From contig OX419755.1 of NCBI GenBank assembly GCA_948567375.1, positions 63,616,944-63,680,943 of the forward strand: a stretch of 64,000 nt of DNA, in the 5' to 3' direction. The stretch comes from Lunularia cruciata (taxonomy: Eukaryota; Streptophyta; Marchantiopsida; Lunulariales; Lunulariaceae). Position numbers and translations under genes: made by a program. Positions 10,873 to 22,816 of this stretch are shown here, in pieces. The notes beneath the pieces were generated by a model. The model was not told where the DNA came from, made no database searches, and worked only from the letters and a program-made list of their open reading frames with translations. The number at the start of each line of letters is the position of its first letter. The first letter of the stretch is position 1.

Positions 10873-11810
10873 ATGGTGGCAATACCGGATGTTATCCTTG
10901 CAATGCAACAACAAATTGAGCATCTTACTTGATTGTTGGATGAACAAGACCAACAACAACGAGAACAGATAGAAAGAGCGCCAGTTCGAGATGGAGAAGA
11001 TCACATTCAATTTCCGAAACCCAAGGTGTTTGAAGGCAAGAATCTTCCAAGCACAGTGGAGAATTTTGTGTTTGATTGTGAATGTTACTTTAAAGCCACC
11101 AATCTTCAAGACAAGCGGAAACAAATTCTCTTGGCTTCTAGCCAGTTGGATGGCGTGGCAAAACTTTGGTGGCGATTCTGAGTAGAAAGAGCTGAACAAC
11201 AAATTGTTACACCAATTTTGACATGGGCAGAATTCAAGGATGCAATACTTGGTCGATTTTAGACTATAAATGCCACCCAAGCTGCACAAGATAAATTGGT
11301 GGAGTTGATGCAGATTGGTTCAGTGAGAAGCTACATCACACAATTTCAAAATATCATCATGCAAATTCCAGATATCCAAGAAGGTGAAGTTCTGGATCGA
11401 TTTGTGCAAGGATTGAAGTCACGAACCAGATTGGAGATGACCATGCAAGAGCCACAGAATGTAGAAGAAGCCATGCAATTGGCTTAGCGTTTTGATTCCT
11501 TAGTTGTGACAACTTGGTCTTGACCTTGACCTACACAAAACCTACCAATACCACAAGTGGAAGAACCGGTACCAATGGAGATTGATGATATCCAACGAAG
11601 ACCACTTGGCACAGCAGATAAAGAAAGATTACAACAAAATGGAGGTTGCTTTTATTGTCGCTAAGTTGGACATCACATTGCTAAATGTCCACTTAGGAAT
11701 GGGCGACCTCGACAAGTTGCCTAGATGGAGTTTGTGGAACAGAATGATCAGGGAAATGAAGAATCCCAGTAGGAGATTTCAAGCCGCCTATTGGGAGCTT
11801 GATTAGTTCC
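10873..11810 (+). pseudogene. gag of element Ia
   Basis: Starts at ATG 10873 and reads in one frame with several nonsense codons. It has the retrotransposon capsid pattern (FEGKNLPSTVENFVFDCECY ... LDGVAKLWWRF ... YITQFQNI). A CX2CX4HX4C zinc knuckle lies at 11647-11688, interrupted by a TAA. Capsid and nucleocapsid functions are known for the family; this copy cannot make full-length protein. Confidence 0.85.
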
Positions 11811-11839
11811 AATGGGATTGAAGGCTCAACCTATGCAAG

Positions 11840-12230
11840 TTTGCTTCACTTGCAAGGTACAATATCTAATTGGGGTTGTAGGATTTTGGTTGATTCTGGA
11901 AGTTGAGAGAATTGCATATCTATGCAAGCAGCAAAGGAATTCGGTATTCCTATCAAGCCAGTGATTGGAAGTAGTTTGATGATGGCAAATGGTAGAAAAG
12001 GTTCTACATTCCGCACCTCACATCCTGTTACCTTCAAGATTGGGAAGGAGTATTTGGAGTGTATGAGGTTTGTAGTGGCACCTCTACACTATGATATCAT
12101 TCTGGGTCTACCTTGGCTTGAACGTCATAAGGTTCAATTTGATTGGACCCGATGTCAAATTCAAGTACAACACCAAGGTAGGAATTTCCGATTAGGTTTT
12201 CTGGCACCTCTGAGTAAGACACCTAAGAAT
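11840..12230 (+). pseudogene. Aspartic protease domain of element Ia
   Basis: Active-site Asp-Ser-Gly at 11892-11900, followed by a TGA where an amino acid is expected. The second conserved block ILGLPWLERHKV lies near 12095-12130. It lies between gag and reverse transcriptase as in all Ty3/gypsy elements. Confidence 0.8.
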
Positions 12231-12233
12231 AGT

Positions 12234-12413
12234 CAGTCCCAAGATGGGAAGTTTGTTGAGAAGGTAGCCATAGAGCAAATTTGGAAGGGAGATGAGTCCC
12301 AAGATGGGAAGTTTGCCAAGAAGGCAACCATGGAGTAAGCTTGGAAGAGAGATGAGTCCCTAGAAGGGAAGTTTGTTAATGAAGCAGCCATAGAGCAAGC
12401 TTTGGAGGAAGAT
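12234..12413 (+). repeat. Three 60-bp (20-aa) tandem repeats between protease and RT
   Basis: The phrase AGTCCCAAGATGGGAAGTTT recurs with an exact 60-bp period at about 12234, 12294 and 12354, encoding SQDGKF[V/A]-type 20-residue units. Being a multiple of three, it would have lengthened the polyprotein linker without a frameshift. Confidence 0.85.
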
Positions 12414-13440
12414 AAGTCTGTATTCGCGGTGTGGATCAAGCCAATTGCACAAGAACAATCTGAGGAGGGCCAGGTGCCGCATCAAGCAATGATTGATTGG
12501 ATAGTTCAAGAGTTTGCAGATGTGTTTCCGGATGATCTGCCAAAGGGATTACCCTCTAATCAAGGTATGCCCTTCAAGATCGAGTTATTGCCAAGGAGTA
12601 CTCCAGTGAGTAGACCAATCTATTGGCTCTCACCAAAGGAGTTGGAGGAGTTGCGAACAACACTTACAGAGTTGTTGGAGAAGGATTTCATACGACATAG
12701 TACCTCTCCGTGGGGAGCATCGGTACTATTTGATCCAAAGAAGGATGGAGGACTTTGTTTCTATATTGATTACCATGGGCTCAATAAGCAAACCATGAAG
12801 AATGCATATCCCTTGCCTCGGATCGATGACCTACTTGATCAATTATGTGGAGCACGCTACTTTTCCAAGCTAGATCTTTGTAGCGGCTATTGGCAAATTC
12901 CTATTGAAGGAGAGACGTGCAAAAGACTGCCTTTCGCACAAGGTATGGACATTTTGAGTTGAGAGTTCTACCTTTTGGACTCACTAATGCTCCAGCAATC
13001 TTCATGGATCAGATGCATCGGGTGTTGGAGGGACTATTGGATCAGTCCGTGGTAGTGTTCTTAGATGATATCTTAATCTATAGTAGGACAGAGGCAGAAC
13101 ACAGGAATCATGTGCAAGAAGTCTTTAGACGACTACAATAGTGGAAATTTTACTGCAAGAAGTCAAAGTGTGCTTTTTGGCAGAAGGAGGTTACCTTCTT
13201 GGGTCATAAGATCTCATCAGAGGAGATCAAAATGGAAGAAGAGAAGATCAAGGCCATTACTGATTGGCCTACCCCGAAGGATGCTACCAAAGTACGAGCA
13301 TTCAATGGATTGGCCAGTTTTTACCAACGGTTCATCCATTATTATGCTCACATGGCTGCACCATTGATTGACCTCTTGGGAAAGAACTCAAGCTTCCAAT
13401 GGACCACCAAGCATGAAGAAGCATTTTAGAAGTTAAAGCA
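12414..13440 (+). pseudogene. Reverse transcriptase domain of element Ia
   Basis: Visible RT blocks: PFKIELLP ... [56 protein letters not shown] and the catalytic FLDD box at 13058-13069. A one-base frame change near 12940 and stops (for example at 13139) break it. Confidence 0.88.
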
Positions 13441-13880
13441 TATGGTATCTTCAAGACCCATTCTTCAACCATATGATCCTCAACTACCTTGTGTGGTTGA
13501 TTTTGATGCTTCTAACTTTGCAATTGGAGCTATGTTGCAACAAGAATTTCCAGATGGACTACATCCTATTGCCTTTGTGTCTCGCCGACTAAATACAGCT
13601 GAAAGAAATTACCCTGCTTGAGATAGGGAACAACTTGCAATGGTATATGCCACTAAGGTATGGAGGCATTATCTCTTGGGGAAACAAGTGATCATGCAAA
13701 CTGATCACAAGCCATTGTTGCAGACCTTACACCTAGAGCACATGAAGAGTCAACATCATCGATGGGAAGAGCAACTCCAATTGTTCGACATCAAACTTGA
13801 GTACAAACCAGGTCGGTTCCATGTCATCCCTAATGCTCTATCACAACGACCTGATTTGAAGTCTCTTCTTCTTATCGCGG
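13441..13880 (+). pseudogene. RNase H domain of element Ia
   Basis: Blocks DFDASNFAIGAMLQQEF, FVSRRLN..ERNY, then YATKVWRHYLLGKQVIMQTD and HKPL. The acidic residues DAS and TDHK typical of Ty3 RNase H are retained. Two nonsense codons lie at 13427-13429 and 13619-13621. Confidence 0.85.
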
Positions 13881-15187
13881 CAACAATTACGATGGTGTCA
13901 GTTGATCCCAAGATTCATAATGAGTTTTGGTTAGCTCTACAGCAAGATCCCTTCTTCCAAATGGTACATGGTTGTCTAACAACAGGTGACAAAGAGTACA
14001 ACACCTTCTCCTTCAAGGAAGGCCTTCTATTCCATGCGGACCGGATCTATGTTCTAGCCAAAGGTGATCTTCAACTTGTGCGCCTTCAAGAAGCCCATGA
14101 TTTACCCATCGCTGGTCACATGGGTGTGGACAAGACCTTGAGTACCCTCCAACGTCAATGGTGGTGGCCAAACATGACACGAGATGTTTGAGAATTTGTT
14201 CGATTATGTGAGAGCTGCCAACGTAACAAGGCCAACAACTAGAAGCCGGGTGGACTCCTTCAACTGCTAGCTGTTCCATTAGCTTGTTGGGCGCATGTGA
14301 GCTTGGATCTCATCACATCCTTGCCAAAGACAAAACAAGGACACACCGCCATCATGGTGTTTGTGGATACGCTTAGTAAGCAAATCTACTTGGCACCAAC
14401 CTGTGATACCGTGGATGCTCCAACCTTAGTGCAAATCTACTTTGACAATGTCTTCAAGCATCATGGAATGCCACGCGTACTCATCTCCGACCATGATCCT
14501 TGCTTTACCGGGAAGTTTTGGCAAGCACTCTTTCAAATACTTGGCACCAAGCTTGCTTTGTCCACGGCCTATCATCCTCAAATTGATGGACAAACCAAAC
14601 GTGCAAATCATACATTGGAGGATATGTTGCATGCCTTTGTCAATGTCCACCATACCAATTGGGATGAATGTCTTGCCGTAGCCAAATTTGCCTACAACAA
14701 TTCCAAATAGGCAAGCACCGAATTCTCTCTTTTCTTTCTCAATTTTGGCCAAGATTCACTTGTTCCAGATTCTCTTCTTGCTCCTTCTCCATCTCAGGTT
14801 CCTCATACTTCCACATTCTTGACCACTATATCCCAATCTCTCCAAAAAGCCAAGTCTCACCTCCTTGTTGCTTAGAATTGCCAAAAACAATATGCGGACC
14901 ACCATCGTTGAGATCTCACCTTTGAAGTCGGTGATAAAGTCATGTTATCCTCTAGTAACCTCCCTCTCCCAATTGATATCCAAGTTTGTAAACTTGCCCC
15001 TAATTGGATAGGACCCTTTGGTATCACCCAAATTGTCTCTCCTGTTGCTTATTGTCTTGCCTTGCTTTGTCACATGCGTATCCATCTTGTCTTTCATGTT
15101 TCCAAGTTGAAACCCTTTGTTCCTAACCCCTCTTCCTTTTCCTCTCGAGTCCAACCTCCCCCTCTTCCTATCCCTATCAATGATCAT
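13881..15187 (+). pseudogene. Integrase of element Ia
   Basis: HHCC zinc domain (AHDLPIAGHMGVDKT ... CESCQR) around 14085-14230; catalytic core Asp in SLDLITSLP (about 14300) and ISDHDPC (about 14490). The third catalytic residue, normally Glu in DGQTE, reads Lys here (DGQTKRANHTLE, about 14585). A GPF-type C-terminal region (NWIGPFGIT) lies near 15000. The core is frameshifted around 14710-14940. Confidence 0.85.
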
Positions 15188-15330
15188 GAGGAGTACAAAG
15201 TTGATCGTATCCTTGCGCGTCGCCACATTCAACAAGGCCGTCGCCAACATACGGAGTACAAGGTCCTTTGGAAAAGGTATCCCCTTCATGATGCCACATG
15301 GGAACCTCTTTCTCACCTCCACAATGCATA
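15188..15330 (+). pseudogene. Chromodomain at the integrase C-terminus of element Ia
   Basis: EEYKVDRILARRHIQQGRRQ ... EYKVLWKRYP ... ATWEPLSHL has the chromodomain order of basic strand, aromatic cage positions and terminal WEP helix. It defines the element as a chromovirus. Chromodomains direct integration to methylated-histone chromatin in characterised relatives. Confidence 0.88.
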
Positions 15331-15397
15331 GACGACCATCCAGGAATTTGAAGCTTCACTGGCAATGAGGATATCACCAACTAGTGGCGGGGGAATA

Positions 15398-15808
15398 TGT
15401 AACATTATGGAGTTTAGCGATGAAGTCAGTCAGGCTCACGAAGTAACACATAAGACAAATTAGCCTAGAATATTCCGGAAGTATCTAGGAAGCTTCTTGG
15501 GAAGCTTCTTGGTTAGCTTAGCTTGCACCTTAAGTAAGTAGCTTCTAGAAGCTTCCAACTAGCTTAGCTTGCATGCCAAGTAGGCGGCTTCTAGAAAGAA
15601 GCTTCTTGAGAAGCTTCCTAGTTAACTTGGCTTGCACTCTAAGAAAGCGGCTTGAGGAAGCTTCTTGAGAAGCTTCTCAAGGGCCTTGTATGTTACCTAT
15701 AAATACCAAAGCCAAAGCTCATGTAGGCATTCGGAGTTTTCCCTCATTCAAGTGTCCCAATGTGAGTTTCCATTCTCCTATTTCTCTCCTCGGTTTCAAT
15801 CTTTTACA
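15398..15808 (+). repeat. Element Ia 3' LTR
   Basis: 411 bp, preceded by the purine-rich tract GGCGGGGGAA (15387-15395). Followed by the GATGG target duplication and the resumed family II leader. Confidence 0.92.
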
Positions 15809-17096
15809 GATGGTATCTCCAATACTTGCTGATCGTTGGTAGCTCAATCGGAGTTCAAGTTTTCCCTAGTGTGCAGAAGTTATTTGATTGATGTAGATTT
15901 GGCAACAAGGCAGATGGTGTGTGGAAGTGTTGGCTAAATTTCAAGCAAAGAGAAGTAATTTTATAGTAGTGGTTGTGATTTTGAGCTCAAGAGGTGAAAG
16001 CAAGACCAATCTGGTGCAAGTTGGGCTCAAAAAGTGAAATTGAAGGTGGAGTTGGGAACCCATCTCCGTGAATTTATGATTTGGAGAAACCCGTCTTTTT
16101 GGTGAAACCCGTCTTTTTGCTTGAGTGAAGAGTTAACAGAGGATTTGGCGGTTAGCCAAATTTAGGGGTTTATGTCAAATTTTATGTCAAATTTTTGCTG
16201 GATTTTATGTTAGATTTTGTCCAAATTTGGAGGATTTTTGCTTGTTGGCCAAATCTGGAGGAATTTTGCAAATTTGAGGAGTTTTGCCAAATTTGAAGAT
16301 GGTTCAAAGTGGCAAGAAGAAAGACCTCATTTGAGCATTTAGAGGCTTTGAGGGATAGGGCTATGAGAGGATATGAAGATTTAGATGGGTCATAAAGCCA
16401 GCTTGTTAGCATGAGGCTAGCTACTTTAGAGTAGATTTTGGTCATTGTTTGGCAAATCTGCCCATCTTGTTAGATTGTGCGCAACAAGGTTTGACCCTTA
16501 GATCTTAGGTTCCCTAGATTGGTGCCCTAGCCAACTAGTCCACCCTCACTTGTTGTCCTAGTGATTGTTCCTTTATTATCTATACACATGTAGCTTTGGC
16601 TTGAAGAGATAATTTGATTATATTCTTGGTGATCATGGTAAGCATAGGAAGTAGATAACTCATATTATCCATCAAAATACTAGTGTTGATTTATGAGATG
16701 GAGGGTTTTTGTTTAGATTTCTTGTGATAAGACTCACTCCATTCTTTACTTCCTATTTGTGCACCATGTTTTTGTGAGGTGCCTTGTCTCTAGAGCGTTG
16801 GTGGTTTGGTGTGCTCTCAATAGTGAGGTTGGAGTGATGACTATTCAAACTACCTATGTTTCTCTTTGGTGAGGCAAGAAGTGATGACCTAAAGATTTTG
16901 GGAGTGCGTGTTGTGATGGCAAAGTTACAAGTTGCACTTTCCCTTAGTGTAGTTGTTGTAGTTAGAGCTATGGTAGTCTATGATATTTAGTATGTGCCAT
17001 TGGCAATTGGAGGTGCTGGCACTTGGTGGTGATTTTTGGTGGGTTTACTTGCGGTGATTCCGGTTGCGGGTTGCAATTCTTGGTTACTTTGTCATG
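15809..17096 (+). mobile_element. Family II copy A leader, right of the Ia insertion
   Basis: Untranslated leader colinear with 24960-26245 and 35220-35985. Pseudo-open frames here are not coding. Contains variants of the phrase TTTTGCCAAATTTG, a low-complexity feature shared with copy B. Confidence 0.75.
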
Positions 17097-17745
17097 ATGG
17101 AGTTCTTTGGGGATTTTGGAGGAGATAGCACTACAATATGCAATGCGTTTACAGTGGTGTTTGATTTAGCTTGTATCTGCGGTCCCAATGAGGGAGGAGA
17201 TTGACTCTAGTCAAAGTTTGACAAAAGAGCTGAATTAGTTGAGAGTGCACTTGGTGTGACAACACCGTTATTATGGAGCATGGAAAAGATTTATAGTGCC
17301 TCTAAAGGTCTCAAGTGTTACTCTAGTAGGATGGGTACCATTGAGTTGAATGACTTCATCCAAGAGTTTGATAATTGGTGTGATCTATAGTAGATGCGGA
17401 ACCCAACTTTGTTCATACCCTTCATGCCATGGAAAAGATTATTTCAGCATCTAGAGGGTCCGCCAATGGACAACTACCATAAGTTCAAGAGAGCCTACTT
17501 GGAGGAGATTGAGCTATGGAGATAGTGTTGGTCTCCAAACTATATCTCCATTACTTCAGGCTCGGTTTCTAGGGGTAGATTGGCAGTACTCACAAAACCT
17601 CTAGCTCTAGTAGCATTGGTGGATATCTTGGAGATGGTGCTACTACAAGTAGAGGTACTACAATAGGAAGTGATGTAGTATTGGGGTTTGACCCCATGGT
17701 AGAGTTCTTCTTGTGTTTGAGGCAGAACTACTAAGGAGTGCAGAT
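17097..17745 (+). pseudogene. Family II gag, copy A (truncated)
   Basis: Starts at the ATG of MEFFGDFGG and follows copy B gag (26246 on) through EGPPMDNYHKFKRAYLEEIE. It is cut at GGAGTGCAGAT, where the family III LTR begins; copies B and C continue across this point. Several nonsense codons. Confidence 0.75.
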
Positions 17746-18435
17746 TGTAATACCCATTTGTGCATGTGTGTGGTATTGTGATATTTAGCTTTGTATTATA
17801 AATACTTGAGAGATATTATTTATATAAAGATAAAACATGGTTCTACATTAGTCATGATTAGCTAAAGTTATTCATAGCTAAGATAGTGGGGACCTTACTT
17901 TAGAGGAAGTGGAAAATATGAGCACCACTATTTTGGATTTTAGTATGTTTACTTGGTATTATTCTTAGGTGTTTGGCTCTGAGGAAAAAGTTGAGAACTC
18001 TTGGGCTCACAAGCCTTTTTGTTTTAGATTCTTCTATAACCTAAAGATAGCCCATGTGAAGGAATCTTTGACTTAGTGGTTGGGTCAAGATAAGATCACA
18101 TGCTTAGTGGAATATGCCCATGTGGATAGATATTCTTTTATACTTTTTGACTTTATTTGACTTTTAGCCTAGTAACTTGAGTTATTGTGGTAAATAGTAA
18201 CTTTAGTGTGTAACTATTTCACAAGTATATAAAAAAGGGGTGAGGAGGTACTCAACATCCTTTCATTTACAACTATCTCTCTCTCATTGAGTTCTCTAGT
18301 GAGCAATATCTTGAGTCTTGGAGTGTTAGAATTAGAGAAGTATGATGGAGTTGGGGTTCCTTGCCTTCTTAGTTCATGGTGCGCTACCATAATATCCATC
18401 AGAGGTTCATCCTAAGTGAGAGATAGGCCGACTTA
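17746..18435 (+). repeat. Family III 5' LTR
   Basis: 690 bp, starting TGTAATACCCATTTGTGC and ending GGCCGACTTA. Matched nearly end to end by the solo LTR at 32553-33237 and in part by 41484-41679. A TATATAAAAAAG box lies near 18222-18235. Confidence 0.85.
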
Positions 18436-18441
18436 AATTTT

Positions 18442-18460
18442 TGGTTCCATTGTCGGGACC
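18442..18460 (+). other. Family III primer-binding site (degraded)
   Basis: TGGTTCCATTGTCGGGACC lies just after the LTR and resembles the common plant primer-binding site TGGCGCCGTTGCCGGGGA with mostly C-to-T changes. Confidence 0.6.
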
Positions 18461-19962
18461 TCTTTAGAAGGCAAAATAATGTTCCGTGTACAATTCAATA
18501 TTAGACAGAAAGAGGCTATGAGAGCTCACTTGGAGAAAACTTTGGGGGAAGAGAGTGCTGAACTTATGTTAGAGAACTTGGACCCATATTTATACCATAT
18601 AGTTTATTATGATGTCTTTGAGGTGATGTTTTACATCTTGTACACATGAGAGGATTTGGGGAGATTGTGTGAGGTGGATTACAAATTTTGGGGATTAAGG
18701 TGATTTTGAGCAAAATCTCAAGTTTGAGATTTGGACTTTAAATTTCTACACATGATAGCTTAGGTTATCCTTTAGTTAGCACACTTGAAATTATTTTAAG
18801 AGCTATTATGCACATTGGGCTAGAATTTTGGAAAGTTGATAGGGTAAACTACTCCTACAACTGCATGCTCTCTGAAAATTGTACAAAGCTTGCCATTTCT
18901 TCAAATTCTAGTTGATTATTGTGAAACTTTCCAAGAAAATTCAATGCATTGTTTCCTACCTATTGACACAGAAATTAGAGAGAGATCATTCTTGAACATA
19001 AAAGTTATAAGTCTTTTAAGTGAGTGGTGGTTTTCAGACCAAATCTGAAATATGTGTGTTGAATAGAAAGGTGCCTAGGCCAAATGGCTCAATGAAAAGA
19101 TTTGAAATTTTGCAAGGAGGGATGCCTTGGAGTTGTGATCAAGTATGAAAAATTTTAGAGGACAATGAAATACTAGTTGAGGGTTTTGAGTGACATTGTG
19201 AGTAGGGGTCAATTCTGCAAAGTTGAGATCTTGTGTATGAGGAGCGTGAGAGCAACAAAAAGCATATTTGAGTATTTAGACTCATCTTGGGAACATGGAG
19301 TGTCACCAAGAGTGGAAATTGAGGCTATTCAAGGTTCCCCAAGGGTTTTAGGAAAATAGAGTTTAGAATAGAATTTGAAGAGAGTGTGAGAGGATTCAAA
19401 AACCTACACCACTTGGAAGAAAGAGTGAGTCTAAGTGATTTTTATAAGAGAGGGCACATATGGCAATTTCATGTCCCTTGAATTTTGAGAGCAAGAGATT
19501 GAGAGAAAGGAGAGGCCTTCTTGACTTGGGTTTGCATGTTGGACCTTCTTCACCAAGATTGGGAACGAGAAGATCTAAGATCAAGGAGTTGTGTGAGGTT
19601 TGTTGAGTGGAAGTGCTTCCAAAAAGACATGAGCATAGTGGAGTAAAAGCACTTTTGGAGACTTTGGTGAAGGATCTGGGAGAGAGTCTTAGTACAGCTA
19701 CAGAAATACTATTACTTTCATCAGCTAGTTATCAAGATTAGTGATGGAGATAATCTTTCAATTTATAGATAAACTATCCATGAGAGTTTGATTAATATGC
19801 ACTCTAGGATTTGATGTTACTATAGAAATCTTGGAGTAACATGACCTTTTGTGTTCCCTAGGGTGGATTACTCTCAAATGGTGTTAGTCATGTACATACT
19901 CTATTAGTTATAGAGTGAGAGAAAAAAAAATTAAGAGAAAAGAAAGATAGTGAGGGGTTAAG
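18461..19962 (+). mobile_element. Family III leader
   Basis: Between the primer-binding site and gag. Short open frames only; no domain recognised. An untranslated leader of this length is usual for this kind of element. Confidence 0.5.
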
Positions 19963-20967
19963 ATGGAGAAACTTCCGGTTTTCTTTGGCAAGGATGGAGA
20001 AGATATGAAGGCCTTTGTGAGAGACTTCAAGAGAGTTTGCATATGAAACAGTTAGAGGAGGAAGAATGAATGGGCTTCATTATTATCAGATTTCTTTGAG
20101 GATGTAGCACTTACATGGTATGAGTTAGAATACCAAAAGAGAGAGAGAGAGAGTAAAGATGGGCAAGAAGAGTCTTGAGAGAGTTTGACTTCAGCACTCA
20201 TTGAGAACTTTCTATAAGATGAAAGTTATGAGAGATTGATGAGTGAGGTTACCTTTCTCAAGCAAAGAGATGGATTGAAAGTGAGATTCTATGTGGAAAG
20301 AGTGGAAAAGTTAGAGTCCAAATTTTACAAAGTATTGAGGAAGGGTAGGGATGATGTGGAGACTACAATGATTGGCATAGGGACCATGCTCACCAAGAAT
20401 TTTGTGGAGGGATTGAGAAACAAAGTGAGATATGAGAAACCTTCTTCCAAGGTTGAAGCTATCAAGATTGCAATTTGTATGGAGGAGAGTTTGGAATGGG
20501 ATGAGAGTGATTTGGTGGTGAAGAAGGTTGTGCATCCTCCTCAAGGTTACAAGTATAGTGGAACTTTTGATACTTTGATGATAGGGGTTGCACCACAAGT
20601 AGTAGTGGTTCTAGTTCTTGCACCTCTACCAAAGGATCCACTTCAAACCATCACTAAAAAACTTGCAAATCTCAAGATCAATGGAGTGCAACTATGGGAG
20701 AGGAGAGAGGTGGATCAAAATGTGGAGAGAAGGCCTAGGAGTTATAGAAGTTTTCCATATAGAGGAGGCCAACCAACCAACAATTTCAATGAGAGAAATT
20801 GTTTTGGTTGTGGAGGAAGAGGCCATATCCAAAGGAATTGCCCAAATTCCACTTACCATGGAGCAAGGGGTTATGAGGGAACCAATATAGGGAAAGAAGG
20901 AGGTAGTGAAACCCAAGTGGCTCCTAATCCAAACAAAGGTAAGGGGAACATCTATAGATGTGGTTGA
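19963..20967 (+). pseudogene. Family III gag with zinc knuckle
   Basis: MEKLPVFFGKDGEDMKAFVRDF starts gag. A 243-codon uninterrupted stretch from 20236 covers the capsid C-terminus (VEGLRNKVRYEKPSSKVEAI). A canonical CX2CX4HX4C knuckle, CFGCGGRGHIQRNC, follows near 20803-20844. Nonsense codons occur only in the first third. Confidence 0.85.
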
Positions 20968-21605
20968 GAGCAAGTATGAGAAGGGAGAGTGCTCAAACTC
21001 CAAGAGTCTTAATTTGGAGCTTTTGGCACAAAAGAAGAAGAGAGCTCATTTTGCAGAGGAGGTGCACTCTTCTCAAGGATTTACTCCTAGTAAGGATACT
21101 CCTATGTCTACTAGGAGCACTCGCACCTCAACACCATCAACAACAAAGATTCCAAGAAAGAAGCTGGGGATGGACTTCTTGATCTCCAAGCAACAATGGA
21201 ACTACAATGTGTTGGAGAATATTGGTAGTCACAAGGCTAACATCACAATGGGCCAATTGATTGCTTTGAACCCTACCTTGAGAAAAGAGCTTAGAGGTGG
21301 TCTGAGTTCTACAAGGAGCAAGAGGAAGAAGAAGGCAAAAGCTCCGATATCAATGGGGGTGGTGGATGCCAAACCGACACCATGGGAGGCTTGTGAATAT
21401 GCCTCTAAGATTGATGTGACAATGAATGGTCACAACATCAAGGATGCATTGGTTGATGGAGGATCAACTATGAATGCCATGTCAGAAAGGTTGATGAAGA
21501 AGTTGGGTATGATACTCTCTAAACCTTCAGCATTTGTGGTGAACATGGCAAACAAGTAACAAGTTTGACCGGTAGGGGTGATGGATAAGGTGATAAGCTT
21601 ACACT
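20968..21605 (+). pseudogene. Family III protease region
   Basis: An open stretch from 20906 encodes a basic linker and then a retropepsin-like block: KDALVDGGSTMNAMSERLMK (about 21440-21500, with DGG in place of DSG or DTG). It ends in a nonsense codon near 21557. Confidence 0.7.
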
Positions 21606-22145
21606 TTCAAGGTCATTGCTTTTGGGCTTTGCAATGCTCTAGCCACATTCCAATGGTTCATGAACAAGGTATTTGAACCTTTCATTGTGAGAGACTTCAT
21701 TGATGACTTTTGTGTCTATGGGAGCAAGGAGGAGCACTTTGAGCATCTAATCAATGCTTGGAGGAGGCAAATGCATCACTCAAACCAAAGAAGTACATTT
21801 TTGGATGTGAAGAAGATCTACTTTTGGGGCATATCATCTCCAAGGATGGAATAGCAATTGATCTTGAGAAAGTGAGGAAAATCTTAGACCTTCCATTCCC
21901 TTCAAGCTTGACAAAGTTACACCAATTCTTGGAGATAGTTGGGTACTATAGGAGGTTTATCTTCTCATTTTCCAACAAAGCTTATGCATTAACCATCTAC
22001 ATGAGGAAGGATGTAGAATACATGGTGATTTTGGAGGACAAAGGGGCTCTCAAAGCTTTTGAGGAGCTCAAGCAATCCCTTGTTGTAGCTCTTGTTCTTG
22101 CTAACTTGATTGGAGTAAGCCTTTCATCCTCTACATTGATGCTTC
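21606..22145 (+). pseudogene. Family III reverse transcriptase, N-terminal half deleted
   Basis: Jumps from protease straight into the late RT block AFGLCNALATFQ, then the catalytic box FIDDFCVYG (about 21697-21723) and the thumb region (GHIISKDGIAIDLEKV). The fingers region and the first catalytic Asp block are missing. Confidence 0.8.
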
Positions 22146-22816
22146 TAATGTAGCTGTAGGATGCACTCTTAGTCAATTAGACCAAGATAGGCATGATCAT
22201 CTGATAGCTTATGCTAGTAGGCAGATGGTTTCAATAAAAAAGAACTACTCTGTCATGGAGAAAGAAGGCTTGGCAGTGATCTTTGGTCTCAAGAAGTTTA
22301 GACACTACTTGATTGGAGGGAAAGCCACCATTGTCATAGATCACAAGGCTTTGAGGTACATCTTCATCAAGCTTAATGTGGTAGGGAGACTAGCAAGATG
22401 GATGATACTCTTGTCTGAGTATGACTACACCATTGAGGATAGGCCTGGGAAGAAACATGCAAATGCAGATTTGTTATCTAGGGCCTATGATCATGATAGA
22501 GATGAGCCAATAGATGATTCCTTCTTGAATGAAGAGCTCATGACAATCTCAATCACTCAAGAGGTTCCAATGGAGTACAAGGAGATTGTGGATTTTGTGA
22601 CAAGAGGTAACTATCCAGTAGGGATGCAAGCTAGGGAGAGGAAGACCTTTGCAACAAGATCTAGACCTTACACAATGGTGGAGTATATTCTTTTTCATCA
22701 AGGAGCAGATGGTCTACTTTGAAGAGAAATGGGTAAGGAAGAGTCTTTCCTACTCATAAAGGAGTTTCATGAACATTAAGTGTGTGGAAGACACATTGTA
22801 GGAAAGGTGATTGCTT
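22146..22816 (+). pseudogene. Family III RNase H and start of integrase
   Basis: RNase H blocks YASRQM ... KNYSVMEKEGLAVIFGLKKF, IDHKALRYIF and GKKHANADLLSR. Then the integrase zinc-domain start HEH.VCGRHIVGKVIA, broken at about 22815 by the junction with the duplicated flank. Confidence 0.85.

Larger units (their letters stand above)
10176..15808 (+). mobile_element. Family I Ty3/gypsy chromovirus Ia, complete with TSDs, non-functional
   Basis: A complete element of 5.6 kb. Its LTRs (10176-10601 and 15398-15808) begin TGTAAC and end TTTTACA, and a perfect 5-bp target duplication GATGG lies at 10171-10175 and 15809-15813. The order is LTR, initiator-Met primer-binding site, gag with zinc knuckle, protease, reverse transcriptase, RNase H, integrase, chromodomain, purine tract, LTR, as in plant chromoviruses. 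Stop codons and frameshifts disrupt gag and pol. The LTRs are close apart from a roughly 15-bp length difference and scattered substitutions, so it is younger than its surroundings. It sits inside the leader of family II copy A. Confidence 0.92.
17746..22816 (+). mobile_element. Family III LTR retrotransposon, 3'-truncated
   Basis: A 5' LTR (17746-18435), a primer-binding site, a long leader, gag, protease, an internally deleted RT, RNase H and the first residues of integrase, then an abrupt switch at about 22812-22816 to the duplicated flank found at 8219. It is inserted in family II copy A gag. The 3' LTR is absent. The primer-binding site and gag organisation resemble Athila/Tat-type Ty3/gypsy elements; that placement is inference. 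Confidence 0.8.
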
